A stretch of DNA of 64,000 nt from positions 1 through 64,000 of the forward strand of contig NZ_JAKFYR010000016.1 in assembly GCF_022554085.1 (NCBI RefSeq). The letters run 5' to 3'. Positions 38,531 through 46,849 of this stretch are shown one piece after another; position 1 is the stretch's first letter; each line of letters opens with the position of its first letter. This stretch comes from Rhodococcus sp. CH91 (GTDB lineage: Bacteria; Actinomycetota; Actinomycetes; Mycobacteriales; Mycobacteriaceae). Made by a program: the position numbers and the translations under genes. The notes beneath the pieces are model-generated. The model was given only the letters and a program-made list of their open reading frames with translations, searched no databases and had not been told where the DNA came from.

Positions 38531-39319
38531 ATGGCCCTGGTTCACCCCGCCTACGCACAGCTGCGGCAGGTCACCGAGAACGCGGCCGTGATCCTGGCGG
38601 AGAACCCCTCGATCATGTCCCTCGAGGGCACGAACACCTGGATTCTCCGAGCCCCCGGCAGCGACGAGTGCGTCGTCGTCGATCCGGGCCCGCTCGACGA
38701 AGGGCATCTCGAGCGGGTCGCGCAGGTTCCGGTGGCTGCGACATTGATCAGCCACCGGCACTTCGACCACACCGAGGGTGCCGAACGGTTCGCGGAACTG
38801 GCCGGATGCCCTGTACACGCCAATGCACCCGAGCATCGGCACGCCGGGGGAGAACGGCTGTCCGACGGCGACGTCGTGGAGGCGGCGGGACTCCGCATCC
38901 GGGTGCTGGCGACTCCGGGGCACACGGCGGACTCGTTGTCGTTCGTGATCGAGGACGACGGCAGTGTGCTCACCGCCGACACGATCCTCGGGCGCGGCAC
39001 GACCGTTCTCGACGACACGGACGGCGACCTCGGCGACTATCTGCGGTCCCTGCGGTCGCTCATCTCGCTCGGTGGCGGCTACACGGTTCTTCCGGGGCAC
39101 GGACCCGAGCTGCCCGACCTCGAAACGATCGCGCGGGAGTACCTCGCGCACCGGGAGGGGCGGCTCGAGCAGGTTCGCGGAGCTCTGCGGGCCCTCGGCG
39201 CCGAGGCCTCGGCACGTCAGGTCGTCGAGCACGTCTACGCCGACGTCGACCGATCGCTGTGGGGGGCGGCCGAGAAGTCGGTCAACGTGCAGTTGGAGTA
39301 TCTGCGCAGTCACGGCTGA
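38531..39319 (+). CDS. MBL-fold metallo-hydrolase
   Basis: A 262-residue metallo-beta-lactamase-fold hydrolase. The zinc motif is 'SHRHFDHTEG' (HxHxDH), with 'ATPGHTADSLSF' and 'VLPGHGPEL' supplying the later His ligands. 'EGTNTWIL' near the start is shared with LACTB2/RNase-like MBL proteins. A C-terminal 'HREGRLEQV...ASARQVVEHVYADV' helical domain is also as in LACTB2. The equivalent gene is Rv3677c. A nuclease or thioesterase role cannot be decided. A strong bidirectional terminator follows. Confidence 0.87.
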   Translation: MALVHPAYAQLRQVTENAAVILAENPSIMSLEGTNTWILRAPGSDECVVVDPGPLDEGHLERVAQVPVAATLISHRHFDHTEGAERFAELAGCPVHANAPEHRHAGGERLSDGDVVEAAGLRIRVLATPGHTADSLSFVIEDDGSVLTADTILGRGTTVLDDTDGDLGDYLRSLRSLISLGGGYTVLPGHGPELPDLETIAREYLAHREGRLEQVRGALRALGAEASARQVVEHVYADVDRSLWGAAEKSVNVQLEYLRSHG

Positions 39320-39333
39320 CACGCCGCGAAGCG

Positions 39334-39375
39334 CACGAAAGGCCGGGACGCGACGAAGCGTCCTGGCCTTTCGTG
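39334..39375. terminator. Bidirectional terminator between the MBL gene and crp
   Basis: CACGAAAGGCC (39334-39344) pairs with GGCCTTTCGTG (39365-39375), and inner GGACGC pairs with GCGTCC. The A-run on one side and T-run on the other allow it to work for both convergent genes. Confidence 0.85.
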
Positions 39376-39388
39376 GATGTCGGGGTCG

Positions 39389-40063
39389 TCAGCGGGCGCG
39401 ACGCGCCAGACGCTCCGAGTCGGAGATCAGCACGCTCTTGCCTTCGAGGCGCAGCCAGCCGCGGTGCGCGAAGTCTGCCAGCGCCTTGTTCACGGTCTCG
39501 CGGGATGCGCCCACGAGCTGCGCGATCTCTTCCTGCGTCAGGTCGTGCGTCACACGCAGTGCGCCGGCCTCCTGCGTACCGAAGCGCTGTGCGAGCTGCA
39601 GCAGCGCCTTGGCGACACGGCCGGGGACGTCCGTGAAGATCAGGTCGGCGAGGCTGTTGTTGGTGCGACGCAGACGGCGGGCGAGCACGCGGAGGAGCTG
39701 CTCGGCGATCTCGGGTCGCTGGTCGATCCAGGCCTTGAGCGCCTCGCGGTCCATGCTCACGGCACGCACCTCGGTGACCGTGGTCGCGGTCGACGTGCGC
39801 GGACCCGGATCGAAGATGGAGAGCTCGCCGAACATGTCGGACGGGCCCATGATCGTCAGGAGATTCTCGCGGCCGTCGGGCGAACGACGCCCGAGCTTCA
39901 CCTTGCCGGAGACGATGATGTACAGCCGATCGCCGGGCTCACCCTCGTTGAAGATGACATGGCCGCGCGGGAAATCGACGGGTTGAAGCTCTTTGATCAG
40001 CGCCGCAACCGCCGAGGGCTCGACTCCTTGGAAGATGCCTGCTCTGGCCAGGACCTCGTCCAC
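39389..40063 (-). CDS. crp: Crp/Fnr-family cAMP-responsive regulator
   Basis: A 224-residue regulator, identical in length to mycobacterial CRP (Rv3676). The cyclic-nucleotide domain has '[27 protein letters not shown]' and the phosphate-binding cassette '[19 protein letters not shown]'. The C-terminal HTH is '[24 protein letters not shown]'. Related to corynebacterial GlxR, it should be a global regulator of carbon and energy genes. A candidate Crp-type site lies before the nearby whiB gene. Confidence 0.93.
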   Translation of the reverse strand: MDEVLARAGIFQGVEPSAVAALIKELQPVDFPRGHVIFNEGEPGDRLYIIVSGKVKLGRRSPDGRENLLTIMGPSDMFGELSIFDPGPRTSTATTVTEVRAVSMDREALKAWIDQRPEIAEQLLRVLARRLRRTNNSLADLIFTDVPGRVAKALLQLAQRFGTQEAGALRVTHDLTQEEIAQLVGASRETVNKALADFAHRGWLRLEGKSVLISDSERLARRAR

Positions 40064-40257
40064 GTGCGCTCCTTTTGGGAATGATTCTCGTCATCTACTG
40101 CCGGGTCTGCACGTCGACGGACTTCCCGGGCAGGTCACCTGTCAGGCGTACGAGTGTCCAGTCTACTGTGCGCATCGGGTGGGTGAGTGACCGATACCAC
40201 GGAAACCGTCGACGAAGCGGGTCGTCGACGTATTCGAGGCTACCGGCAGGTAGCGGA

Positions 40258-40530
40258 TCAGCTCGCGTGACGGGCCCGCAGTCGGCGATCGGAATCGTCC
40301 GATCCGTCCGTCCCGGACCCCCGGCGGCGGCGACGCTGGAAGCGGGCGAGAGCTCCGGGGAAGCCCTCTCGGGCGAGTGCCGCGACGTCGGCCTGGTCGG
40401 CCTTGTCGAGGAACTCCTCCACCTCCTGCTCGCGAACCGACAGCCGACTCAAGCGCGCCTCCACGCGCTCCATGGACAACGCGAACAACATCAGCAGCAC
40501 CGGGAAGAGCACTACAGCAAGAGCTTGCAT
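40258..40530 (-). CDS. Small single-pass membrane protein (Rv3675-like position)
   Basis: A 90-residue protein: one N-terminal transmembrane helix ('ALAVVLFPVLLMLFALSM'), then a charged helical stretch ('RVEARLSRLSVREQEVEEFLDKADQADVAAL') and a very basic tail rich in Arg. The start is ATG 40530. The extra upstream residues of the longer frame are not hydrophobic or conserved-looking. A gene of this type sits between crp and nth in mycobacteria. Function unknown. The basic tail could contact nucleic acid or lipid headgroups. Confidence 0.7.
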   Translation of the reverse strand: MQALAVVLFPVLLMLFALSMERVEARLSRLSVREQEVEEFLDKADQADVAALAREGFPGALARFQRRRRRGSGTDGSDDSDRRLRARHAS

Positions 40531-40602
40531 ACCGGGAAGTAAACACCCGGAAGGTCTCGGAAGTGACACGGGGCCGAATCCTGGGGACAGGGTTTACGTA
40601 CA

Positions 40603-41397
40603 GTGGTTCAGGTGCATGCGACCCAGTCCGAGAGCCCCGAGGCGGCCCCGCGCCGAACGAACGGAAAGGCTCGCGGACCCGAGTCGCGGCTTGCACTCGT
40701 CCGTCGTGCACGGCGGATGAACCGCCGGCTCGCCGAGGCTTTCCCGCACGTCTACTGCGAGCTGAACTTCACGAACCCGCTCGAACTCGCCGTGGCCACG
40801 ATCCTGTCGGCACAGTGCACCGACGTGCGGGTCAACCAGGTCACCCCCGCTCTGTTCGCCCGGTATCCGGACGCTCGCGCGTACGCCGAGGCGGACCGCA
40901 CCGAGCTCGAGGAGTACATCCGGTCGACCGGCTTCTACCGGAACAAGGCCACTGCGCTGATCGGACTCGGCCAGGCCCTGCTCGAGCGTTTCGACGGTGA
41001 GGTCCCTGCCCGGCTGGAGGATCTCGTCGCGTTGCCCGGTATCGGCCGCAAGACCGCCAATGTGATTCTCGGCAACGCCTTCGATGTGCCGGGCATCACC
41101 GTCGACACGCACTTCCAGCGACTCGTGCGCCGCTGGGCGTGGACCGAGGAGACCGATCCGGTCAAGATCGAACATGCCGTCGGTGCGCTCATCGAGCGCA
41201 AGGAGTGGACGCTGCTGTCCCACCGCGTGATCTTCCACGGCCGGAGGGTGTGCCACGCGCGTAAGCCGGCCTGCGGGGTGTGCGTTCTCGCGAAGGACTG
41301 CCCGTCCTACGGGACCGGGCCCACCGATCCGCAGACCGCGGCCGCGCTGGTGAAGGGACCGGAGACCGAGCACCTGCTCGAGCTGGCCGGGCGGTGA
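40603..41397 (+). CDS. nth: Endonuclease III (DNA glycosylase/AP lyase)
   Basis: Removes oxidised pyrimidines in base-excision repair. Helix-hairpin-helix '[13 protein letters not shown]' contains the catalytic Lys, the catalytic Asp is in '[12 protein letters not shown]', and a C-terminal 4Fe-4S motif C-x6-C-x2-C-x5-C spans '[17 protein letters not shown]'. The frame is open from GTG 40603, and GTG 40612 is an alternative giving a slightly shorter tail. It is followed five bases later by a thioredoxin-like gene, as in mycobacteria (Rv3674c-Rv3673c). Confidence 0.93.
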   Translation: MVQVHATQSESPEAAPRRTNGKARGPESRLALVRRARRMNRRLAEAFPHVYCELNFTNPLELAVATILSAQCTDVRVNQVTPALFARYPDARAYAEADRTELEEYIRSTGFYRNKATALIGLGQALLERFDGEVPARLEDLVALPGIGRKTANVILGNAFDVPGITVDTHFQRLVRRWAWTEETDPVKIEHAVGALIERKEWTLLSHRVIFHGRRVCHARKPACGVCVLAKDCPSYGTGPTDPQTAAALVKGPETEHLLELAGR

Positions 41398-41401
41398 CGG
41401 G

Positions 41402-42070
41402 GTGCGTCCTTCGACAGCAGGCCGCTGGAGCCTGGCAGCACTGGTCGTCGTCGTCGCGTTGATCGTCGCGATCTGGCCGCGCGACCCGGGTGACACGTCC
41501 TCGTCCGGGAACTCCCGGACCACCGCCGCGTCGTCGGCGCCTGTGGACAGGCGTCCGCAGGACGACGCACAGTCCCTCGCACCGTTGCGGGAGGCCGCCG
41601 CACTGGAGTCGTGTCCGCAACCGGGCGTGCCCGAGCCTGCCGCCGGCCCGCTCGCCGGACTGGTCTTCGAGTGTGTCGGTGACGGATCCTCCGTGGACCT
41701 CGCGGCCGCACTGGCGGGCAAACCCGCCGTGGTCAACCTGTGGGCCTGGTGGTGCGGCCCCTGCGCCGAGGAACTTCCCGTGCTCGAGGAGTACGCCGCC
41801 CGCGTCGGCGACGCGGTCACGGTGGTCACCGTCCACACCGATCCCAACGAGTCGAACGCGCTCTCCAAACTCGCCGACTACGACGTGCGGTTGCCGGGTG
41901 TCCAGGACGGATCCGGACGGGTCCAGGCCGCAGTCGGCGCGCCTGCGGTCCTTCCGGTGACCGTGCTGCTCCGCGCGGACGGGTCCGTCGCCGCGGTGCT
42001 CCCGATCCCGTTCCGAACCGTCGACGAGGTGGCCGCGGTCGTGGAAGAACACCTGGGAGTGGCCGCATGA
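41402..42070 (+). CDS. TlpA/ResA-like membrane-anchored thioredoxin
   Basis: A 222-residue exported thiol-disulfide protein. An N-terminal signal anchor ('WSLAALVVVVALIVAIWP') precedes a Ser/Ala-rich linker and a thioredoxin fold with active site WCGPC in 'VVNLWAWWCGPCAEELPVLEEY' and a cis-Pro region near 'APAVLPVTVLL'. GTG 41402 is used. The stop overlaps the Nudix start (ATGA). It may reduce extracytoplasmic disulfides. It sits in the nth-Nudix-MarP cluster that is conserved in mycobacteria. Confidence 0.87.
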   Translation: MRPSTAGRWSLAALVVVVALIVAIWPRDPGDTSSSGNSRTTAASSAPVDRRPQDDAQSLAPLREAAALESCPQPGVPEPAAGPLAGLVFECVGDGSSVDLAAALAGKPAVVNLWAWWCGPCAEELPVLEEYAARVGDAVTVVTVHTDPNESNALSKLADYDVRLPGVQDGSGRVQAAVGAPAVLPVTVLLRADGSVAAVLPIPFRTVDEVAAVVEEHLGVAA

Positions 42071-42765
42071 CCCCCGAATGGCTCCGGCGGGTCGCCTCGA
42101 CGTCCCCGACCGACCCGCACGGACTCAATCCGATCCTGAATCGTCGCGCACCGCGCGATGCGCGAGTCCGCCAGGCCGCGGTCCTGGTGTTGTTCGGAGG
42201 ATCACCGGTGGCCGACCCCATGGCCCGCGGAGGACTCCCTGCCGATGCCGACGTTCTGCTCACCCAGCGTGCGGCGACGCTCCGTCAGCACAGCGGGCAG
42301 GTCGCGTTCCCCGGCGGAGCCGCCGATCCGGAGGATTACGGCGCCATCCACACCGCACTGCGGGAGGCAGAGGAGGAGACGGGACTGGATCCGTCCGGAA
42401 TCCGGCCGCTCGCGGTGTTGCCCGAACTGTTCATCCCGCCGTCGGGTTTCGACGTGACGCCCGTGATCGCCTACTGGGAGACGCCGAGTCCTGTCGGCGT
42501 GGTCGACCCGGAGGAGGCGACCCGCGTGGTACGAGTGTCGCTGCACGAACTGCTCGACCCCGACAACCGCTTCCAGGTCCGGCACCGGCTCGGCTATCAG
42601 GGCCCCGCCTTCCAGGTGGACGGGATGCTGGTGTGGGGTTTCACCGCAGGGGTACTCGCGGGTCTGTTCGCGGTGTCGGGGTGGGAGATCGAGTGGGATC
42701 ACGACGATGTCCGTGATCTCGACGTCGTGCTCGCCGAACTGGAGACGGGGGTGGTCGAATCGTGA
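42067..42765 (+). CDS. Nudix hydrolase, CoA pyrophosphatase (NudL) type
   Basis: A 232-residue Nudix enzyme. The box 'GGAADPEDYGAIHTALREAEEETGL' preserves the catalytic REAEEET core, with the first Glu of the canonical motif replaced, as in the NudL/CoA-diphosphatase subgroup. Upstream 'LRQHSGQVAFPGG' is the UPF0035/NudL signature. Likely reaction: CoA to 3',5'-ADP plus phosphopantetheine. The start and stop overlap the neighbours by four bases (ATGA, GTGA), so thioredoxin, Nudix and protease are one operon. Confidence 0.88.
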   Translation: MTPEWLRRVASTSPTDPHGLNPILNRRAPRDARVRQAAVLVLFGGSPVADPMARGGLPADADVLLTQRAATLRQHSGQVAFPGGAADPEDYGAIHTALREAEEETGLDPSGIRPLAVLPELFIPPSGFDVTPVIAYWETPSPVGVVDPEEATRVVRVSLHELLDPDNRFQVRHRLGYQGPAFQVDGMLVWGFTAGVLAGLFAVSGWEIEWDHDDVRDLDVVLAELETGVVES

Positions 42766-43949
42766 CCGGATCGGGCTGGATCGATCTGATCATCGTGGTG
42801 ATCGTCCTGATCGCCGCGTCCTCCGGACTCCGCCAGGGAGCCGTCGCATCGGCCCTGGCCTTCCTCGGTGTGCTGCTCGGAGCCGTCGCCGGCATCCTCG
42901 TCGCCCCGCACGTCCTCGTCCACGTGGAAGATGCGCGCCTGCGGATCCTGGCCGGCATCGCCCTGATCGTGGTGCTCGTCGTGGTGGGCGAGGTGGCGGG
43001 CATGGTGCTCGGGCGTGCAGCACGCAGTGGCATCCACAGCCCGGGCGCGCGTGCGGTGGACAGCGTCGTCGGTGCGGGCCTCCAATCGGTCGCGGTGCTC
43101 GTCGCCGCGTGGCTGCTCGCCATCCCGCTGACCGCCACCACCCAGCCCGCCGTCTCCGCTGCGGTCCGAGGATCCCAGGTGCTCGGAACGGTCGACGATC
43201 TCGCCCCGGACTGGATGCGCGCGATCCCGAACGAGTTCTCGGCGCTGCTCGACACGTCCGGGCTTCCGGAGGTGATCGGTCCGTTCGGCCGGACACCGAT
43301 CGCCGAGGTGGACGTGCCCGACGGGGCTCTCCTCGAGGGATCGGTACCGGCCCGGCTGCAGACGAGCGTCCTGCGCATCAACGGCGTGGCACCGAGCTGC
43401 CAGAAGGCCCTCGAAGGATCCGGCTTCGTCGTGGCACCCGAGCGGGTGATGACGAACGCGCACGTCGTGGCGGGAACCGCCGCGGTGACCGTCGACACGG
43501 ATCGCGGTCCGCTCGACGCGACCGTCGTGTTGTTCGATCCCGAAGTGGACGTCGCGATCCTCGCGGTGCCGGGCCTGACGGCTACGCCTCTGACCTTCGC
43601 GTCGCAGCCCGCCGAATCGGGTGACGACGCGATCGTGCTCGGCTATCCGGGCGGCGGTCCGTACACGGCCAGCGCGGCGCGGATCCGCGAGACGCTCGAT
43701 CTGCAGGGGCCGGACATCTACCGCGGCGGCACCGTCGAACGCGAGGTGTACACGGTGCGCGGCATGATCCGGCAGGGCAACTCGGGAGGCCCGCTGGTCG
43801 ACCCGTCGGGGAACGTTCTCGGGATGGTGTTCGGGGCCGCGGTCGACGACACCGACACCGGTTTCGTCCTCACCGGCGGAGAGGTGAGCCGGCAGCTGGC
43901 GATGGCCGGTGGGAACCAGCCGGTCGCGACCGGCGCCTGCATCGTCTGA
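42762..43949 (+). CDS. marP: MarP-like membrane serine protease
   Basis: A 395-residue protein. Four N-terminal hydrophobic helices (residues ~1-130, CvpA-like) are followed by a periplasmic trypsin-like domain. The catalytic triad is His in 'MTNAHVVAG', Asp in 'DPEVDVAILAVPG' and Ser in 'IRQGNSGGPLVD'. Two Cys flank the protease domain ('APSCQKAL' and the final 'GACIV'), as in mycobacterial MarP (Rv3671c), where a disulfide senses oxidation and the protease supports acid resistance through peptidoglycan hydrolase cleavage. The role here is inferred from architecture and synteny. Confidence 0.9.
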   Translation: MTGSGWIDLIIVVIVLIAASSGLRQGAVASALAFLGVLLGAVAGILVAPHVLVHVEDARLRILAGIALIVVLVVVGEVAGMVLGRAARSGIHSPGARAVDSVVGAGLQSVAVLVAAWLLAIPLTATTQPAVSAAVRGSQVLGTVDDLAPDWMRAIPNEFSALLDTSGLPEVIGPFGRTPIAEVDVPDGALLEGSVPARLQTSVLRINGVAPSCQKALEGSGFVVAPERVMTNAHVVAGTAAVTVDTDRGPLDATVVLFDPEVDVAILAVPGLTATPLTFASQPAESGDDAIVLGYPGGGPYTASAARIRETLDLQGPDIYRGGTVEREVYTVRGMIRQGNSGGPLVDPSGNVLGMVFGAAVDDTDTGFVLTGGEVSRQLAMAGGNQPVATGACIV

Positions 43950-43971
43950 CCGCTCGATCGGGGACATACGG

Positions 43972-44907
43972 TCAGACGACGCCACCGACGAAGTCGCTGA
44001 GCAGAGCCGTCACCGCCCCGGGTTTCTCCTGATGCGCGTAGTGGCCGGCGCCGTCGACGAACTTCAGGATCCGTCCGGGTGCGTGCCGCGCACAGCGACG
44101 GAGTGTCGCGGCGAGCACGTAAGGATCCAGCACACCGTGCACCTGCAGGACCGGCAGGGTCAGCTCGACGTCCATGGCCTTCATGAAGCGGCGCCCGTCG
44201 GGACGCCATTGGCTGCGGAACGCCCAGCGCTGGTATTCCAGGGTCAGATGGGCCGTGCCCGGAATCCGGATAGCGGTCCGCAACCGGTCGGTGACCTCGT
44301 CGAACTCCTCGGTGCGGCACCACTCGGGTCCACACCGCAGCCGCAGCAGTCGTTCGATCTCGTATCCGTCGTCGCGCGTCAACTGTCGTTCGGGACGCCA
44401 GGGCAGCTGATAGGCGAGGAAGGTCGGCAGCAGCGCCGCGCGTTGCGCCCGGTCGCGGACGGCCGCATCACGCAGCGAGATCGGATGCGGGGAGTCGACG
44501 ACCGCGATCGCCCGCACGAGATTCGGGTGGAGCACTGCCGTCGCCCAGCACACGAGCCCCCCGTCGGCATGGCCGACCAGGATCGCCTCCGTGTGGCCGA
44601 GCGCCCGGATCAGCCCCGCGATGTCGTTCGACAGTGTCCACCCGTCGTAACCGCGTGGCGGTTTGTCGGAGTCACCGTAACCCCGCAGATCGACCGCGAC
44701 GGCCCGGTAGCCGAGGTCGGCGAAGGCCGTGAGCTGATGGCGCCACGACCACCACAGATCGGCGAAGCCGTGCACGAACACCACGAGCGGTGTTCCCGGA
44801 TCATGGGGTCCGGCTTCCACGGCGTGGAGCCGGATGCCGTTGGCATGGATGTCTCGATGCGTCCACGGACCGGGATATCGGACCGTGGACGGGTCGGGGA
44901 CGGGCAC
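43972..44907 (-). CDS. ephE: Alpha/beta hydrolase, EphE-like epoxide hydrolase
   Basis: A 311-residue hydrolase. Seen: oxyanion HGFADLWWSW, 'DLRGYGDSDKPPRGYD', nucleophile elbow GHADGG (Asp), and C-terminal His in 'GAGHYAHQEKPG'. The His-Gly-x-Pro motif of classical epoxide hydrolases is HGFA here. Its place after MarP matches Rv3670 (ephE). The first residues 'MPVPDPSTVRYPGPWTHRDIHANGIRLH' fit the family start. The next upstream gene on this strand ends 15 bases before this start. Confidence 0.83.
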   Translation of the reverse strand: MPVPDPSTVRYPGPWTHRDIHANGIRLHAVEAGPHDPGTPLVVFVHGFADLWWSWRHQLTAFADLGYRAVAVDLRGYGDSDKPPRGYDGWTLSNDIAGLIRALGHTEAILVGHADGGLVCWATAVLHPNLVRAIAVVDSPHPISLRDAAVRDRAQRAALLPTFLAYQLPWRPERQLTRDDGYEIERLLRLRCGPEWCRTEEFDEVTDRLRTAIRIPGTAHLTLEYQRWAFRSQWRPDGRRFMKAMDVELTLPVLQVHGVLDPYVLAATLRRCARHAPGRILKFVDGAGHYAHQEKPGAVTALLSDFVGGVV

Positions 44908-44922
44908 TCGCGATCCCGGTCG

Positions 44923-45435
44923 TCAGCGGGTGTGACGCGGCGCGGCGTGGCGGGGCCCGGCCGGATCCTGCGCGTCCTGATTGCTGGGGAGGATCGACGC
45001 GGTCTGCTTGAGCGAGTCGATGGTCTTGTTGGGTGCGCGCAACTTGCGCACCCGCATGTATCCGATCAACGCCAGGATCGCGGTGACGACCACCATGATC
45101 AGGAAGACGATGAGGAAGGCGAGCCAGCGAGCCACCCAGACGTCGAGCAGTTCGGCCAGGAAGAAGAAGAAGAAGAAAGAACTGAAGGTCAGAACCGCGA
45201 GCGCGAGGATGAAGAACAGGCTGCCCTGAAGGCCCTTCTTGACCTCCCCCGTCACCTCGGCCTTGGCCAGCTGGACTTCGGCACGGAACAGGGTGGACAC
45301 CTGTGTCGCGGCATCGCGCACGAGCTCTCCCACGCTCGCGTCCCGGGGTGTCGGAGCGTCCACCTTCGACAACGGAATGCCGGAGATGCCCGACGGGACT
45401 CCGTTCTCCGGATGCTTCGCGTTCGTCACGCTCAC
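44923..45435 (-). CDS. Phage-holin-family-type membrane protein (PF07332-like)
   Basis: A 170-residue protein. A soluble helical N-terminus ('ASVGELVRDAATQVSTLFRAEVQLAKAEV') is followed by two hydrophobic helices ('LFFILALAVLTFSSFFFFFFL', 'LAFLIVFLIMVVVTAILALIGY') and a short polar tail. This is the 'phage holin family/Actinobacterial holin-X' pattern, found widely without phage. An unusual run of six Phe sits in helix 1. GTG 45435 overlaps the nhaA stop (TAGTG) and has AAGGGG upstream. It is equivalent to Rv3669. Function unknown. Confidence 0.8.
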   Translation of the reverse strand: MSVTNAKHPENGVPSGISGIPLSKVDAPTPRDASVGELVRDAATQVSTLFRAEVQLAKAEVTGEVKKGLQGSLFFILALAVLTFSSFFFFFFLAELLDVWVARWLAFLIVFLIMVVVTAILALIGYMRVRKLRAPNKTIDSLKQTASILPSNQDAQDPAGPRHAAPRHTR

Positions 45436-46649
45436 TACTCGACCCCTTCGGTTGGTTCGTTCCGTTGACGGTGGGCGCGCCCACGCCGTAACAGTAGCGC
45501 CGACCCGAGCACGGAAGCGATCAATGACGTCACCAGTACGGCGGCCTTGGCGATCTCGGCCGATTCTCCCGTCAGCGACAGTTCGGTGATGAGAAGACTG
45601 ACGGTGAACCCGATCGCGCCGAGCACGGCGAGGGCGAACAGGTCGCCCCACAGCAGCCCGGTCGGTTTCGTCGCGAGGCGGAACCGGATGGCGATCCAGG
45701 TGCTGCCGAAGATCCCGACCGTCTTCCCGACCAGGAGTCCCAGCACGATCGCGAGGCCGACGGGTTCGGTGAAGACGTTGCCGATCATCTCGGCACCGAT
45801 GGGGACACCGGAGGCGAACAGCGCGAAGACCGGAACGCACAGGCCGGCCGACCACGGCTGGAGGCGGTGGACCAGTCGCTCCGCAGGCCCGTAGTCCTCA
45901 CCGGGATCCGTGCGGACGCGGGTGAGCAGTCCGAGGAGCACTCCGGCGACGGTCGCGTGGATGCCCGCGCTGTGCATCGCGTACCAGGTGAAGAGCGCGA
46001 GGGGTACGTACAGCCAGGGGGTGGTGATGCGCCGTCGCTGAGCGAGCCAGTACAACCCCGCCGCGGCGACGGTCGCGAGGATCCAGCCGATCGCGAGACC
46101 CGAGGTGAACAGGATCGCGATCAGTGCGATACCGATCAGGTCGTCGACGACCGCCAGGCTCAGCAGGAAGACGCGGGCGCTGGTGGGAATGCGGGAGCCG
46201 GTGAGTGCGAGCACTCCGAGGGCGAAGGCGATGTCGGTCGCGACCGGGATCGCCCACCCGCGATCCATTCCGGGTGTTCCCCAGCCCACGGCCGCGGCGA
46301 TGAGGGCCGGAAGGACCACGCCACCGCACGCGGCGATGACCGGGAGGATCGCCTTCCGTCGGTCGGCCAGTTCGCCGGTGACCAGTTCTCGCTTGAGTTC
46401 GAGGCCGGCGACGAAGAAGAAGACGGCGAGCAGTCCGTCCTTCGCCCACGTCCCGAGCGAGAGGTGCAGGTGGAGGGCTTCGGGCCCGATCTCGACGTCG
46501 CGCAGGGCGATGTAGGAATCGCCGAAGGGAGAGTTGATCCAGATCAGGGCCACTGCGGCGGCGACCAGCAGCAGCGAACCGCCGACCGTTTCGGTGCGGA
46601 GATAGCGGTTGAGAGAACTGGTCCAGGTGGTGGCGGAGGCGTCGGACAC
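45435..46649 (-). CDS. nhaA: Na+/H+ antiporter NhaA
   Basis: A 404-residue antiporter exporting Na+ in exchange for protons. The conserved paired aspartates are in 'SLAVVDDLIGIALIAIL', and 'FFFVAGLELKRELVTGEL', 'VATDIAFALGVLAL' and 'GIHATVAGVLLGLLT' are diagnostic. About 11-12 helices are visible. I take GTG 46649, which has GAAAGA upstream. Longer in-frame starts (46679, 46793) add a polar tail with a repeated 'SAHRK' sequence and lack ribosome sites. The stop overlaps the holin-like gene by one base. Confidence 0.92.
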   Translation of the reverse strand: MSDASATTWTSSLNRYLRTETVGGSLLLVAAAVALIWINSPFGDSYIALRDVEIGPEALHLHLSLGTWAKDGLLAVFFFVAGLELKRELVTGELADRRKAILPVIAACGGVVLPALIAAAVGWGTPGMDRGWAIPVATDIAFALGVLALTGSRIPTSARVFLLSLAVVDDLIGIALIAILFTSGLAIGWILATVAAAGLYWLAQRRRITTPWLYVPLALFTWYAMHSAGIHATVAGVLLGLLTRVRTDPGEDYGPAERLVHRLQPWSAGLCVPVFALFASGVPIGAEMIGNVFTEPVGLAIVLGLLVGKTVGIFGSTWIAIRFRLATKPTGLLWGDLFALAVLGAIGFTVSLLITELSLTGESAEIAKAAVLVTSLIASVLGSALLLRRGRAHRQRNEPTEGVE

Positions 46650-46849
46650 GGGTGTCTTTCGGTGAGCGGATACGGGCACGGTGGAACCGTTGCCGATCCG
46701 GACTTCCGGCACACCTGGAGGTGAGTCTAGTCCCGGGGAGAGAGCGTCCACGGAGGCGCCCGATTTGCGGTGGGCGGAAATCCGGGTGTTCACTTTCCTA
46801 GCAATTGGGAATCCCTCTCAACATGTGAATCGAAAGTGGAGTTGGTTCA